This document shows positions 18,201-26,827 of a DNA stretch of 64,000 nucleotides, piece after piece. Source of the stretch: Bacillus sp. N1-1 (lineage in GTDB: Bacteria; Bacillota; Bacilli; Bacillales; Guptibacillaceae); the NCBI RefSeq assembly GCF_009818105.1, contig NZ_CP046564.1:3348001-3412000 (forward strand). Direction: 5' to 3'. The translations under genes and the position numbers were made by a program. The notes below the pieces were generated by a model. It ran no database searches, was not told the origin of the DNA, and was given only the letters and a program-made list of their open reading frames with translations. Positions within the stretch are counted from its first letter, which is position 1; each line of letters opens with the position of its first letter.

Positions 18201-19280
18201 TCACTCCTTCGCCACTGGCACGATTCGAACCTGGTCAGGTGGTAGTTGAACATAAATATCAGATCCTTCTTGTAGATATGTACTCGGTCCACGGTTTAAA
18301 TCGGTTACTTTTAATGTGGCGTGATCTCCATTAACTTTGATGAAGCTATGAACAGACTCACCTGTGAATTGAACAAGATCTACTTTTCCTTTTAAAACAT
18401 TCACTCCTTCTACATTTGTTTTTGATAAGATAATAGCTTCTGGTCGAACGGACATTTTAAAGTTTTCATTCTTACTGAATACTTCCTCACCAGAGGTATC
18501 AGCATGAACAAGAAGATTTAAATCCTTACAAAAAAGCCCTTCATCCCTTTGCTTCACTTCAAACAAGTTCGTTTCTCCAATAAATTCAGCAACAAAATCA
18601 TTTACCGGCTGATTGTAGATTTCCGTCGGCGTTCCAATCTGTTGGCAATTCCCCACATTAAAGACAGCGATTCGATCACTCATCGTAAGTGCTTCGACCT
18701 GATCATGCGTCACGTAAATGGTCGTGATGCCATACTCACGCTGCAGACGGAGAATTTCATTTCTCATTTCATCTCGTAATCTCGCATCAAGATTACTTAA
18801 TGGTTCATCAAGTAATAAAATATCCGGTTCAATGACGAGAGCCCTTGCTAAAGCGACGCGCTGTTGCTGTCCACCACTTAATTGACTCACTTGACGTTCA
18901 ATAAAAGCCTTCAAGCGCACTTTTTCTAACACATCTTCTACTCTTCTTTTCACCTCAGCTTTATTCACTTTTCTTACTTTCAACCCAAAGGCCACATTTT
19001 CAAAGACGGTCATATGAGGGAAAAGGGCATAGTTTTGAAAAACCATGCCCGTATTTCTTTTTTCCGGTGACACTGTCGTCATATCGCGATCATCGAACTT
19101 CACTTTCCCAGCTGAAGGATAATAAAATCCTGCGATCATCCTAAGAGTTGTTGTTTTTCCGCATCCACTTGGTCCAAGGAAAGTAAAAAACTCCCCTTCT
19201 TTAATCGTGATATCCAACTCTTTCACGGCAGTGACATCACCAAATTGTTTAGTAATATTAGATAAGGTTACTGCTGTCAT
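18201..19280 (-). CDS. ABC transporter ATP-binding protein, PotA/FbpC type
   Basis: A 359-residue ATPase. Walker A GPSGCGKTT is at residues 36-44, the signature LSGGQQQR near 136, Walker B LLLDEPLSNLD near 155, and a C-terminal TOBE-like regulatory region from about 245. Length fits the spermidine/iron/maltose subgroup. GAGGAG lies 9 bases before the ATG at 19280; the upstream TTG at 19289 touches the ribosome binding site and is unlikely. Second transporter gene of the operon. Confidence 0.88.
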   Translation of the reverse strand: MTAVTLSNITKQFGDVTAVKELDITIKEGEFFTFLGPSGCGKTTTLRMIAGFYYPSAGKVKFDDRDMTTVSPEKRNTGMVFQNYALFPHMTVFENVAFGLKVRKVNKAEVKRRVEDVLEKVRLKAFIERQVSQLSGGQQQRVALARALVIEPDILLLDEPLSNLDARLRDEMRNEILRLQREYGITTIYVTHDQVEALTMSDRIAVFNVGNCQQIGTPTEIYNQPVNDFVAEFIGETNLFEVKQRDEGLFCKDLNLLVHADTSGEEVFSKNENFKMSVRPEAIILSKTNVEGVNVLKGKVDLVQFTGESVHSFIKVNGDHATLKVTDLNRGPSTYLQEGSDIYVQLPPDQVRIVPVAKE

Positions 19281-19306
19281 AACCAACAACTCCTCTTTCT
19301 GGAGAT

Positions 19307-20398
19307 CTATTCTTCTTTTTGCTTTTCACTGTTTTTAATATTGTTGTCCCAATATTCCATCCACTCATCAGACTTCTCCTGGAAAACTTCCCAATCGATC
19401 TCCATCGCATTGATTTCTGTTTCTTCAATCCATTCCGGAAGATCACTAATATCATCACGCGTTGGAATTCTATAATATTTCTCAGCTAATAGCTTGGCTG
19501 CTTCCTCTGAATTAACAAACTCATAAAAAGCTTTCGCTGCTTCTGGATGCGGCGCACCTTCAACAATCGCAATTCCTTCTGTTAAGACTGGCGTTCCACT
19601 CTCAGGAATCACATAGCTAAACGGATACCCCTTCTCTTCCGCTAGCATAACGGTATCCGGCATATTCCAAACCGATAGATTGCCTACGCCTTTCGCTACC
19701 TGGTTGTACATAATCTCTGGATTGGCAGCGTACTCTTTCGTATTCTCATCTAATTTCTGTAGCCATTCATACCCAGCATCAGGGCTATCCGTCTCTTTGT
19801 AATCCTTATAGATGATAGAAGAATAAATCGTACGCATTGTACCTGAAGCAAGTGGATAACGAATGATTAATTCATCTTTCCATTTCGGATCTACGAGATC
19901 ATCCCAATCTTTTGGAGCCTCTTCTTCGGAGATTTCTTTATTATTGTAAAGAATGACTTCAGGCGTTTGAGAAGTGCCCGTCCAATACCATTCTTCGTCA
20001 TGGTACATATCATCTAATGAACCGGCATAGCTTGGCTCATATTTCTGTAAAAGCTCATCCGTCTTGGCTTCATCGAACATCACTTGAGGTGCACCCCACC
20101 ATATATCCGCTTGCGTATTATTCTTTTCGGAGCGAACCCTATCTAGAATTTCCTGTGATCCAAGGTCGAGAAATTCCATGTCTACATCATATTCCGCTTC
20201 AAATTGTTTCTCGAATTCACTCAAAATATCTTTACCGTGCGGAGAATATACGACAACCTTATCTTCCAAATCACCTTCACTTTCAGAACCAGAATCCCCA
20301 TCGCTACTTGCTTCTTCATTCCCTGCCATACACCCTGTTAGGATGATGCCGAACACTAGCATTGTAATTAACATCATCCATCGAAATTGACGTTTCAT
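19307..20398 (-). CDS. extracellular solute-binding lipoprotein, family 1
   Basis: A 363-residue binding protein. The signal peptide ends with the lipobox LTGC near residue 23, followed by an acidic Ser/Gly/Asp linker. KVVVYSPHGKDILSEFEKQFEAEY and ADIWWGAPQVMFDEAKTDELL are typical of the Fe(III)/phosphonate/thiamine-type group. Most such proteins bind small anions or metal chelates; the ligand is unknown. It lies between the ROK gene (18 bases) and the ATPase, so it is translated as part of one operon. Confidence 0.85.
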   Translation of the reverse strand: MKRQFRWMMLITMLVFGIILTGCMAGNEEASSDGDSGSESEGDLEDKVVVYSPHGKDILSEFEKQFEAEYDVDMEFLDLGSQEILDRVRSEKNNTQADIWWGAPQVMFDEAKTDELLQKYEPSYAGSLDDMYHDEEWYWTGTSQTPEVILYNNKEISEEEAPKDWDDLVDPKWKDELIIRYPLASGTMRTIYSSIIYKDYKETDSPDAGYEWLQKLDENTKEYAANPEIMYNQVAKGVGNLSVWNMPDTVMLAEEKGYPFSYVIPESGTPVLTEGIAIVEGAPHPEAAKAFYEFVNSEEAAKLLAEKYYRIPTRDDISDLPEWIEETEINAMEIDWEVFQEKSDEWMEYWDNNIKNSEKQKEE

Positions 20399-20416
20399 AC
20401 GTTCATTTCCCCCTTC

Positions 20417-21580
20417 TCATAATTGGATAATTGAATCATGTTCTTCAAGGAATAGCGCCGCTGCCCCAACTATTCCGGCTTCCTTTCCAAACGTTGACGG
20501 TACAATTTTGCAGCTCTGTGGTGTGAAATGCTCTACAATTTCAATTAACGAATGCTTATAATCCTCAAATGACTCGCTTACACCACCTCCTATAATGACG
20601 AGATCCGGATCAAATAAAGAAACATAATTAGCGATCCCAAACCCTAAATGTTCAATTGCTTTTTCAACCACTTCACTCGCATCCTCATCCCCTTTTTTCC
20701 AACTAATAAAAGCTTCTTTTGCCGTTAAGGGCGTGTTCTTTATTTCAGAAAGTTTATTCCCGATGGATGAACCACTTGCGACACTCTCAAGAAATCCATA
20801 GCCCTCATAAGTCGGATGATAGCTCTTTGCACTTTTAAAATCTGTCACTAAATATCCCATCTCACCCGCACTGTAACGACTGCCTCGAAAAAGTTTTCCG
20901 TTAATGATCATCCCACTGCCTATTCCTGTACCTATCGCGATAAAAATGAGATTTTGAAGAGACTTTCCGGCCCCAAGCCACTGCTCACCAAGAACGCTCG
21001 TATTGACGTCATTTTCAACATAGATTGGAAACGGAAAGTACTCACTCGCTATTTTCCTGACGGGATACCGCTTCCACCGTAAGCTAGGCGCATCCAATAC
21101 AATCCCATGTTCCACATTCGTTACCCCTGGGACACCGATTCCCATCCCAAGGATTTTTTCATTACTTAACTGTAAATCATGAAGCATACTATTCACGTCT
21201 CTTTGTAAGCGCTTAAATAAATCTTTTTCAAGGTATTCACTTGTGGAAAATTCCCGGTAAGCATGAACTTTTCCGTTTAAACATGTCATCCCAGAAGCTA
21301 CTTTTGTGCCACCGATATCGACGCCAATCACATAAGCTGCCTTTGGATTAAAAATAAGATGAACAGGCTTTCGACCACCACTAATCGTCGATTCCCCCGG
21401 CCCTTTCTCCTCGATCCATCCCTCTTGTAACAATTGTTCAACGATCAGTGAAACAGAGGGTTTACTAATTTGAATCCTTTTGGAAATCTGCGAGCGAGAA
21501 ATCGGTTCAAAATCCCGAATACACTTCAACACAAGTTGCTTATTTATATTTTTGATATATGCGGCATCGCCCTTTTGCAT
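20417..21580 (-). CDS. ROK family transcriptional repressor (XylR/NagC-like)
   Basis: A 387-residue protein. An N-terminal winged helix (SRSQISKRIQISKPSVSLIVEQLLQEGWI, about residues 22-52) is followed by a ROK sugar-kinase-like domain with VIGVDIGGTKVASG near 85. The CXCGXXGC zinc-binding motif usual for ROK proteins is missing: after SAGEMGYLV comes a stretch ending GYGFLESVASGSS with no cysteines. AAGGAG precedes the ATG at 21580. It heads the ABC-lyase operon and is divergent from the PIG-L gene. Matched AGTTAGT-N11-ACTAAC sites flank the divergent region, so it probably represses both sides. Confidence 0.85.
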   Translation of the reverse strand: MQKGDAAYIKNINKQLVLKCIRDFEPISRSQISKRIQISKPSVSLIVEQLLQEGWIEEKGPGESTISGGRKPVHLIFNPKAAYVIGVDIGGTKVASGMTCLNGKVHAYREFSTSEYLEKDLFKRLQRDVNSMLHDLQLSNEKILGMGIGVPGVTNVEHGIVLDAPSLRWKRYPVRKIASEYFPFPIYVENDVNTSVLGEQWLGAGKSLQNLIFIAIGTGIGSGMIINGKLFRGSRYSAGEMGYLVTDFKSAKSYHPTYEGYGFLESVASGSSIGNKLSEIKNTPLTAKEAFISWKKGDEDASEVVEKAIEHLGFGIANYVSLFDPDLVIIGGGVSESFEDYKHSLIEIVEHFTPQSCKIVPSTFGKEAGIVGAAALFLEEHDSIIQL

Positions 21581-21628
21581 AAATGTGTACTCCTTTATAA
21601 ATGATAAAAAAACAGCAGAAACATCTTT

Positions 21629-21653
21629 AGTTAGTTAATGTTACTTACTAACG
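21629..21653. promoter_or_regulatory. predicted ROK operator, regulator side
   Basis: AGTTAGT (21629-21635), 11 bases, ACTAACG (21647-21653). The half-site resembles that of XylR-type ROK repressors. Confidence 0.55.
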
Positions 21654-21873
21654 ATTACTTTTATTTATAAAGGCTGATCAAACAAATGTAAAATACTGTT
21701 TATGCCCTTTCTCATAAACTGAGAGTTATTATGCTCAATAATGCTTCTAATTTCTATCATATAATATAATTTTAGAAAATTTTATTTATTTTGTTAAATT
21801 GTGACTATATGACTAACTAAACGGTACAAAAGTAGGTTCCATTTATTGGATCGATCTGCTTATAATGGTTTTA

Positions 21874-21898
21874 AGTTAGTTATATTCTGTTACTAACT
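21874..21898. promoter_or_regulatory. predicted ROK operator, PIG-L side
   Basis: AGTTAGT (21874-21880), 11 bases, ACTAACT (21892-21898), the same half-sites and spacing as at 21629, placed 32 bases before the PIG-L start. A further single half-site ACTAACT lies at 21812-21818. Confidence 0.6.
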
Positions 21899-21929
21899 AA
21901 ATTCATTCAGGAGACGAAGGAGGATTTAT

Positions 21930-24452
21930 TTGAAGAACCTGGGGAAGATTTTATTATCGTTGGTGTTGATCCTTTCTGCCTTTGGTACAAGCTCCACCCT
22001 TAGTTTTGCAAAAGAGTCACCCAACTTAGCACTATGGGAATCGGTTGTACCATTAACTACAACCGCAAGCTTTATGAACACAGGTGCTCATCCGGATGAT
22101 GAGCGTAGTCATTTCCTCGCTTATTTATCGCGTGGACAAGGTGTGGACACGTCCTTTCTACTCTCCACTCGTGGCCAGGGTGGTCAAAATGAAATCGGTA
22201 GCGAGCTTGGCGATGGACTAGGCATCATCCGCACAAACGAACTGCAAGCTTCCTCCAAAGTACTTGGAATCGAAACCTTTTTCTTAAACGAAGATTTTGA
22301 AGACAGCATCAAAGACTTTGGCTTCTCTAAAACACCTGAAGAAACGCTGAACAAATGGGGAGAAACGGAAACCTACGAACGACTCATTCACGACATCCGA
22401 ACATTTAAACCAGACATCATCATGCCCTCTTTTCGCAACGTTGACTCCCAGCATGGTCATCACCGCGCCATGACATTGCTTACCCAAAAAGCATTTGATG
22501 ACGCTGCTAATTCTTCTGTTTTTCCTGAACAGCTTGAAGATGGCTTAACCACCTGGCAAGTAAAAAAACTCTACCTCCCTGCTGAAACAGAAGAACAAAC
22601 CACCACTTCTATCCAAATCGGAATCTATGACGAACACTATGACATGACTTACCCACAGCTTGGTGAAAAAGCGCGTTACTTACATGAATCCCAAGGAATG
22701 GGAAGAGATGTTGGAGATGGCCCAGAAACCGTCAATCTTCAGCTAGTTAAATCAACAGTTGGCGATATTCCGGAACAGGAAGAAAGCATCTACGAAAACA
22801 TTCCCTACGATTTCGCGGATTACGCTAACACCCTTTCAAAAGGCGGCAATAAATACAAACAAAAGCTGATCCATCTTCAAAAGGATCTTGAAAAGGTGAA
22901 AAGTGCCTATCCTCACCACGAGAACGTACTAACTCAAGCTGAAAATGCGTACAAGCAGCTTCAAAAGCTCATGAAACAGATGGAGAAAGACAACAAGCTA
23001 TCTGATGATTTAAGAAACACTCTAAATCATAAGCTTCAAGTAAAAGAAGAACAGCTAACAAACACGATGTTTACAGCTGCACAGTTGGAAGTAAAAGTTG
23101 AAGTAACCGATCCACAATTAACACCGGATGACACAACAAATGTAAGCGTTTTGATTACGAATAATGGCACATCTAAAATCAAAGATCTATCCGCTACCCT
23201 TTCCATCCCTGAAGACTGGATCGTAAAAGGACAGCATCATTCTTCATCATTAGCACCTGGAGATCAGTTAACGTTCGATTATAACGTCGCAGCTACGTCA
23301 AGAAACTACTATGATGCCTACACACCGGACGCGATTAAAGCAAATATCACTTTTAAAGCGAAAGGACAAACCCTTACAGAAACGTTCTCGCCAGAAGAAC
23401 GCGTTGCCCTACTACCAGAGGTATCCGTGAAACCGTCTCCTGAAAATTTAGTGATTAACACAAAAGACATTGAAGAAAGCGTCACGATGGATGTAGAAGT
23501 TGAAAAATTTGCGGAAGGGGCTCTAGAAACAGACGTCTCTCTTCAATTACCAAAGGGATGGACAGCCGAACCTGAATCGCAGGAAGTTTCATTTGGATCG
23601 GATGAACAAATGAAAACCATCTCGTTTACATTAACGCCTCCACAAAATGTAGAAGAAGGCGAATTTCAGATCGTTCCGCAAGCTCAGATTGGAAACGAAA
23701 CGATTAGTAAAAACGTCCAAGTTATTCAGTACGATCATATTGGCACAAACTATTATGTATCAGATGCCGCGGTTAACGGCGTAGCCTTCCCGCTCGACTA
23801 TCCTGAGGATCTTAAAATCGGATATATCGATAGCGGATTTGATAAGGTTGCCGATCAGTTATCGAATGTAGGCATGGATATTACACAATTAACCGAGCAG
23901 GACTTAGCATCAGGAGATCTCTCTCAATACGATACGATCGTCACTGGAATCAGAGCGTATCTTTCAAGAGAAGATTTGCTGCAGCACAACGAGCGTTTAT
24001 TGGAATACGTCAACAATGGCGGTCACCTTGTCGTGCAATACAACAAACCATGGGATAACTGGGACACGAACACTACCTCACCATATGAACTAGAAATCGG
24101 CCAGCCTTCGATCGAGTGGCGCGTCACGGATGAAGATGCTCCGATTAACGTATTAAAACCAGAAGCGACAATCTTTAATTATCCAAACAAGATTAAGCAA
24201 TCAGACTGGGATGGCTGGGTCCAAGAAAGAGGCCTCTACTTCCCAATGAACTGGTCCGATGAATTTGAAACGTACGTTAGCGTCGCCGATCCAGGGGAAG
24301 ATGCATTTGAAGGCGGAATTTTGAAAGCAGACTACGGTGAAGGAACGTACATTTATACGAATTTAGTTTGGTACCGTCAGATTCAGAATCAAGTACCTGG
24401 TGGGTATCGGATTTTTACTAACTTGGTTAGTTATCCTTATTATGAGGAGTGA
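21930..24452 (+). CDS. secreted PIG-L/LmbE deacetylase-like protein with NEW3 and GATase1-like domains
   Basis: An 840-residue exported protein. A signal peptide (about 1-27) precedes a PIG-L domain with the zinc motif AHPDDE at 53-58 and a second motif HGHH near 170. Residues ~275-375 are a Lys/Glu-rich helical region. Two NEW3-like beta-sandwich modules (about 380-600) follow, then a class-I-glutaminase-like or ThuA-like alpha/beta domain (TIVTGIRAYLSREDLL, YVNNGGHLVVQYN, about 620-830). PIG-L enzymes remove N-acyl groups from sugars or glycans. The start is TTG at 21930 with GAAGGAGG upstream. Control by the divergent ROK repressor is likely. A broken copy of its 3' end lies at 28.9 kb. 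Confidence 0.8.
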   Translation: MKNLGKILLSLVLILSAFGTSSTLSFAKESPNLALWESVVPLTTTASFMNTGAHPDDERSHFLAYLSRGQGVDTSFLLSTRGQGGQNEIGSELGDGLGIIRTNELQASSKVLGIETFFLNEDFEDSIKDFGFSKTPEETLNKWGETETYERLIHDIRTFKPDIIMPSFRNVDSQHGHHRAMTLLTQKAFDDAANSSVFPEQLEDGLTTWQVKKLYLPAETEEQTTTSIQIGIYDEHYDMTYPQLGEKARYLHESQGMGRDVGDGPETVNLQLVKSTVGDIPEQEESIYENIPYDFADYANTLSKGGNKYKQKLIHLQKDLEKVKSAYPHHENVLTQAENAYKQLQKLMKQMEKDNKLSDDLRNTLNHKLQVKEEQLTNTMFTAAQLEVKVEVTDPQLTPDDTTNVSVLITNNGTSKIKDLSATLSIPEDWIVKGQHHSSSLAPGDQLTFDYNVAATSRNYYDAYTPDAIKANITFKAKGQTLTETFSPEERVALLPEVSVKPSPENLVINTKDIEESVTMDVEVEKFAEGALETDVSLQLPKGWTAEPESQEVSFGSDEQMKTISFTLTPPQNVEEGEFQIVPQAQIGNETISKNVQVIQYDHIGTNYYVSDAAVNGVAFPLDYPEDLKIGYIDSGFDKVADQLSNVGMDITQLTEQDLASGDLSQYDTIVTGIRAYLSREDLLQHNERLLEYVNNGGHLVVQYNKPWDNWDTNTTSPYELEIGQPSIEWRVTDEDAPINVLKPEATIFNYPNKIKQSDWDGWVQERGLYFPMNWSDEFETYVSVADPGEDAFEGGILKADYGEGTYIYTNLVWYRQIQNQVPGGYRIFTNLVSYPYYEE

Positions 24453-24463
24453 ATTAGGTGAGA

Positions 24464-24492
24464 AAACCGCTTGGAGGTTATCCAAGCGGTTT
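24464..24492 (+). terminator. terminator of the PIG-L gene
   Basis: Arms AAACCGCTTGGA (24464-24475) and TCCAAGCGGTTT (24481-24492) followed by further T residues. Confidence 0.85.
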
Positions 24493-24707
24493 TTTTATGA
24501 ATTTACTTCTTGAGTTTCTTAATTTAAAACCTTAGAGGAAGCAGCACGAAGGTTTTCAGTGATTCACACTTCTTATTTCGCTTCCTCTTGAATAATATAA
24601 TAAGCCACTTTTAAATCACCATAGTGAAAATTTTTTTGATGGAGTAAGAGAGAATATAGAGATTTGTATCAAACTGCCCAGCGGCTTTTATCAGCAAGGA
24701 TTAATAC

Positions 24708-25571
24708 TTACTTTTCATAAAATAAATTCCCATTACTATAATACTTTTCGAGTTTATTAAGGTTGGACTCAACTCTATTCTTTTGCTTGAGTCCAACTGC
24801 AGAAATCAGAGCATTTGAAAAAGCAAAAGAGGACACATGAGATTGCATTGGTGTGAAGGAATCAATATCCATTAAAAATACAAAGTTACTATAGGGTATT
24901 GTGGGACAACGTACACTATTAGTAATAGTAACTACTGTACAATCATGCTCATTTTTCAGATATTTCAGCACTTCTAAAGTTCCAATTGTAAACCTTGTAT
25001 AAGTGAAAACAATAACTATGCTTTGTTCATTTATTTTTAATAGGCTAGCCTCTAAATCTATTCCATTATCATTAGTAATGATGTTCACATTTCCTAACAT
25101 TGCATTTAATGAAAACCCTAAGTAATATGCGTCAGTTAAAGAAGAACGTAAACCGAGGACAGTAATTTGATTAGTATTAGAAATAATCTCGACTACTTTA
25201 TTAAACTCAACTTCATTAATCTGGTTCAAAGTTCTTCCTAGATTATCAATGTCTTGATGAAAACTTGAACTCAGTACACCTACTTCTTTCACTTCCGTAT
25301 TTGATTTTTGTAGTCGATGAACAGTACGATCTCCTAAAATTTTGCTCTGGAGCTCATCTTGAAATTCTGAAAATTTCTTATATCCTAACGATAGTGCAAA
25401 TCTTATGACAGTTGTTTCACTAACTCCTACTTCCTGTGCGATTTGGTTGACTGTCATATATGTTGCTTTCTCTGTATGCTTTACGAAGTAGTCAGCGACA
25501 AGTTGCTGTGTTTTAGTAATTTTGGCATTTTCTGATTTCACCTTTTCCACAATAAAGTTTTCCCATCGCAA
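24708..25571 (-). CDS. MurR/RpiR family regulator (HTH plus SIS domain)
   Basis: A 287-residue protein. The N-terminal HTH_6 domain contains QIAQEVGVSETTVIRFALSLGYKKFSEFQ (about residues 45-72). A SIS domain follows (about 120-255) and normally senses a phosphosugar. AGGAG lies 8 bases before the TTG at 25571, so I take that rather than the GTG at 25580, which overlaps the ribosome binding site. It lies downstream of the OCD-symporter pair on the same strand but beyond a terminator. Its own upstream region has a direct TATATCAT repeat around AAACGGTTT. Confidence 0.82.
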   Translation of the reverse strand: MRWENFIVEKVKSENAKITKTQQLVADYFVKHTEKATYMTVNQIAQEVGVSETTVIRFALSLGYKKFSEFQDELQSKILGDRTVHRLQKSNTEVKEVGVLSSSFHQDIDNLGRTLNQINEVEFNKVVEIISNTNQITVLGLRSSLTDAYYLGFSLNAMLGNVNIITNDNGIDLEASLLKINEQSIVIVFTYTRFTIGTLEVLKYLKNEHDCTVVTITNSVRCPTIPYSNFVFLMDIDSFTPMQSHVSSFAFSNALISAVGLKQKNRVESNLNKLEKYYSNGNLFYEK

Positions 25572-25724
25572 AAAAATCACTCCTATATCATTTAAACGGT
25601 TTATATCATATTACTTGTAAAGAAATAAGATATGGTTCCTAGTAATTATACCTTTTATAAAATACATATAACAACTTATGGGAGTTAGATACGTTCACAT
25701 TAATTCTGGTAATGATTAAAAAAA

Positions 25725-25746
25725 GCTCTTACTGAAGAGTAAGAGC
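25725..25746 (-). terminator. terminator of the symporter-OCD operon
   Basis: Arms GCTCTTACT (25725-25733) and AGTAAGAGC (25738-25746) with a 4-base loop. On the minus strand it is followed by seven T residues. Confidence 0.85.
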
Positions 25747-25763
25747 CTACATTTCCTCTTTTA

Positions 25764-26804
25764 TTAAACAAACAAAGGAGTATCCCATAAACTAAATTTA
25801 CGCCCTAAATTTCTCTCTTTTGCTACATCGTATATACATTTGGCTACAGCAACATCTTCTATTCCCATACCTACGCTGTTAAAATATATCCGTTCATCAT
25901 CATTTTCTCTACCCATTTTTTTCCCATTAACGATTGCTCCTAACTCTGCATAGATAGTATCTGGATCAAATTTCCCTTCGTTGTACATTATGCATATTGT
26001 TTCAACTCCACGATGCATTAATTGAATCCAATCATCTACTACTATTTTATCTGCTTGTTCAATAACATCAAATTCACATTCATGACTACCTACATGAATA
26101 TGTAGTGAACCCTTATCAACCCAATCTTTTTTAATAATTGGTTTTTCAGTGACTGTTGCTGTAGAAAAAATATCAGAGCCACGAACTGCTTCTTCAGCTG
26201 TGTCGACAATTTCAAAGGTTAAGTTTTCACTAATTCCCTTCATATCATTGCAAAATGTTTCTGCACGATTGAAGTTTAAATCAGCAACCTTGACTGTTTT
26301 TAAAGTTGGACAAGCAGCATAGATAGCCATCAGTTGAGTACGGTTCTGTACACCTGCCCCTACCAAACCAAGAACAGTAGAATCTTTTTTTGCTAAGTGT
26401 TTTGTAACAACACCAGAGACCGCTCCCGTTCTCATTGCACTAATCAATGTTCCATCCATAATCACTTCTGGTAATAAAGTTTCTGGGTTATTCAATATAA
26501 TTAATCCAGCTGCACGTGGTAAATTATACTTAAATGGATTTTGAGGAGCACTCGAAATCCATTTAATTCCGGAAGACTGGAATCTACCACCTATAAATCC
26601 CGGCATCGAATTAATTCTTCCGCTAGACGTTTCATCATCTATTCCTCCCCACCGCAGTGAGGATTTTGTGGGTAATACATAATCTTTTTTTTCATGGAGA
26701 GAGATAACTTCTTCAATTATATCAATAATGAAATTCATATTATCTCCACCTGACTCTTTCACATCTGATTGTGATAAAAATAATAAATCTAAATTATTCT
26801 CCAT
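25764..26804 (-). CDS. ornithine cyclodeaminase/mu-crystallin family protein
   Basis: A 346-residue NAD(P)-binding protein. The Rossmann segment LGLVGAGVQNRTQLMAI is near residue 148, preceded by the substrate-site region DGTLISAMRTGAVSGV, and GRINSMPGFIGG is near 62. The family includes ornithine cyclodeaminase, alanine dehydrogenase and the SbnB type of diaminopropionate synthesis. The substrate cannot be read from sequence. It is the second gene behind a GltS-like symporter (23-base gap), so an imported amino acid or its imine is a reasonable guess. GGGGGAATTAGGA precedes the ATG. Confidence 0.75.
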   Translation of the reverse strand: MENNLDLLFLSQSDVKESGGDNMNFIIDIIEEVISLHEKKDYVLPTKSSLRWGGIDDETSSGRINSMPGFIGGRFQSSGIKWISSAPQNPFKYNLPRAAGLIILNNPETLLPEVIMDGTLISAMRTGAVSGVVTKHLAKKDSTVLGLVGAGVQNRTQLMAIYAACPTLKTVKVADLNFNRAETFCNDMKGISENLTFEIVDTAEEAVRGSDIFSTATVTEKPIIKKDWVDKGSLHIHVGSHECEFDVIEQADKIVVDDWIQLMHRGVETICIMYNEGKFDPDTIYAELGAIVNGKKMGRENDDERIYFNSVGMGIEDVAVAKCIYDVAKERNLGRKFSLWDTPLFV

Positions 26805-26827
26805 TCCTAATTCCCCCTAGTAAATAT

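Noticed and set aside
24534..24588. AGAGGAAGC/GCTTCCTCT inverted pair after the PIG-L gene, considered as a small mobile element
   Set aside because: Only one copy seen, arms are short, and no relation to the five-copy element.
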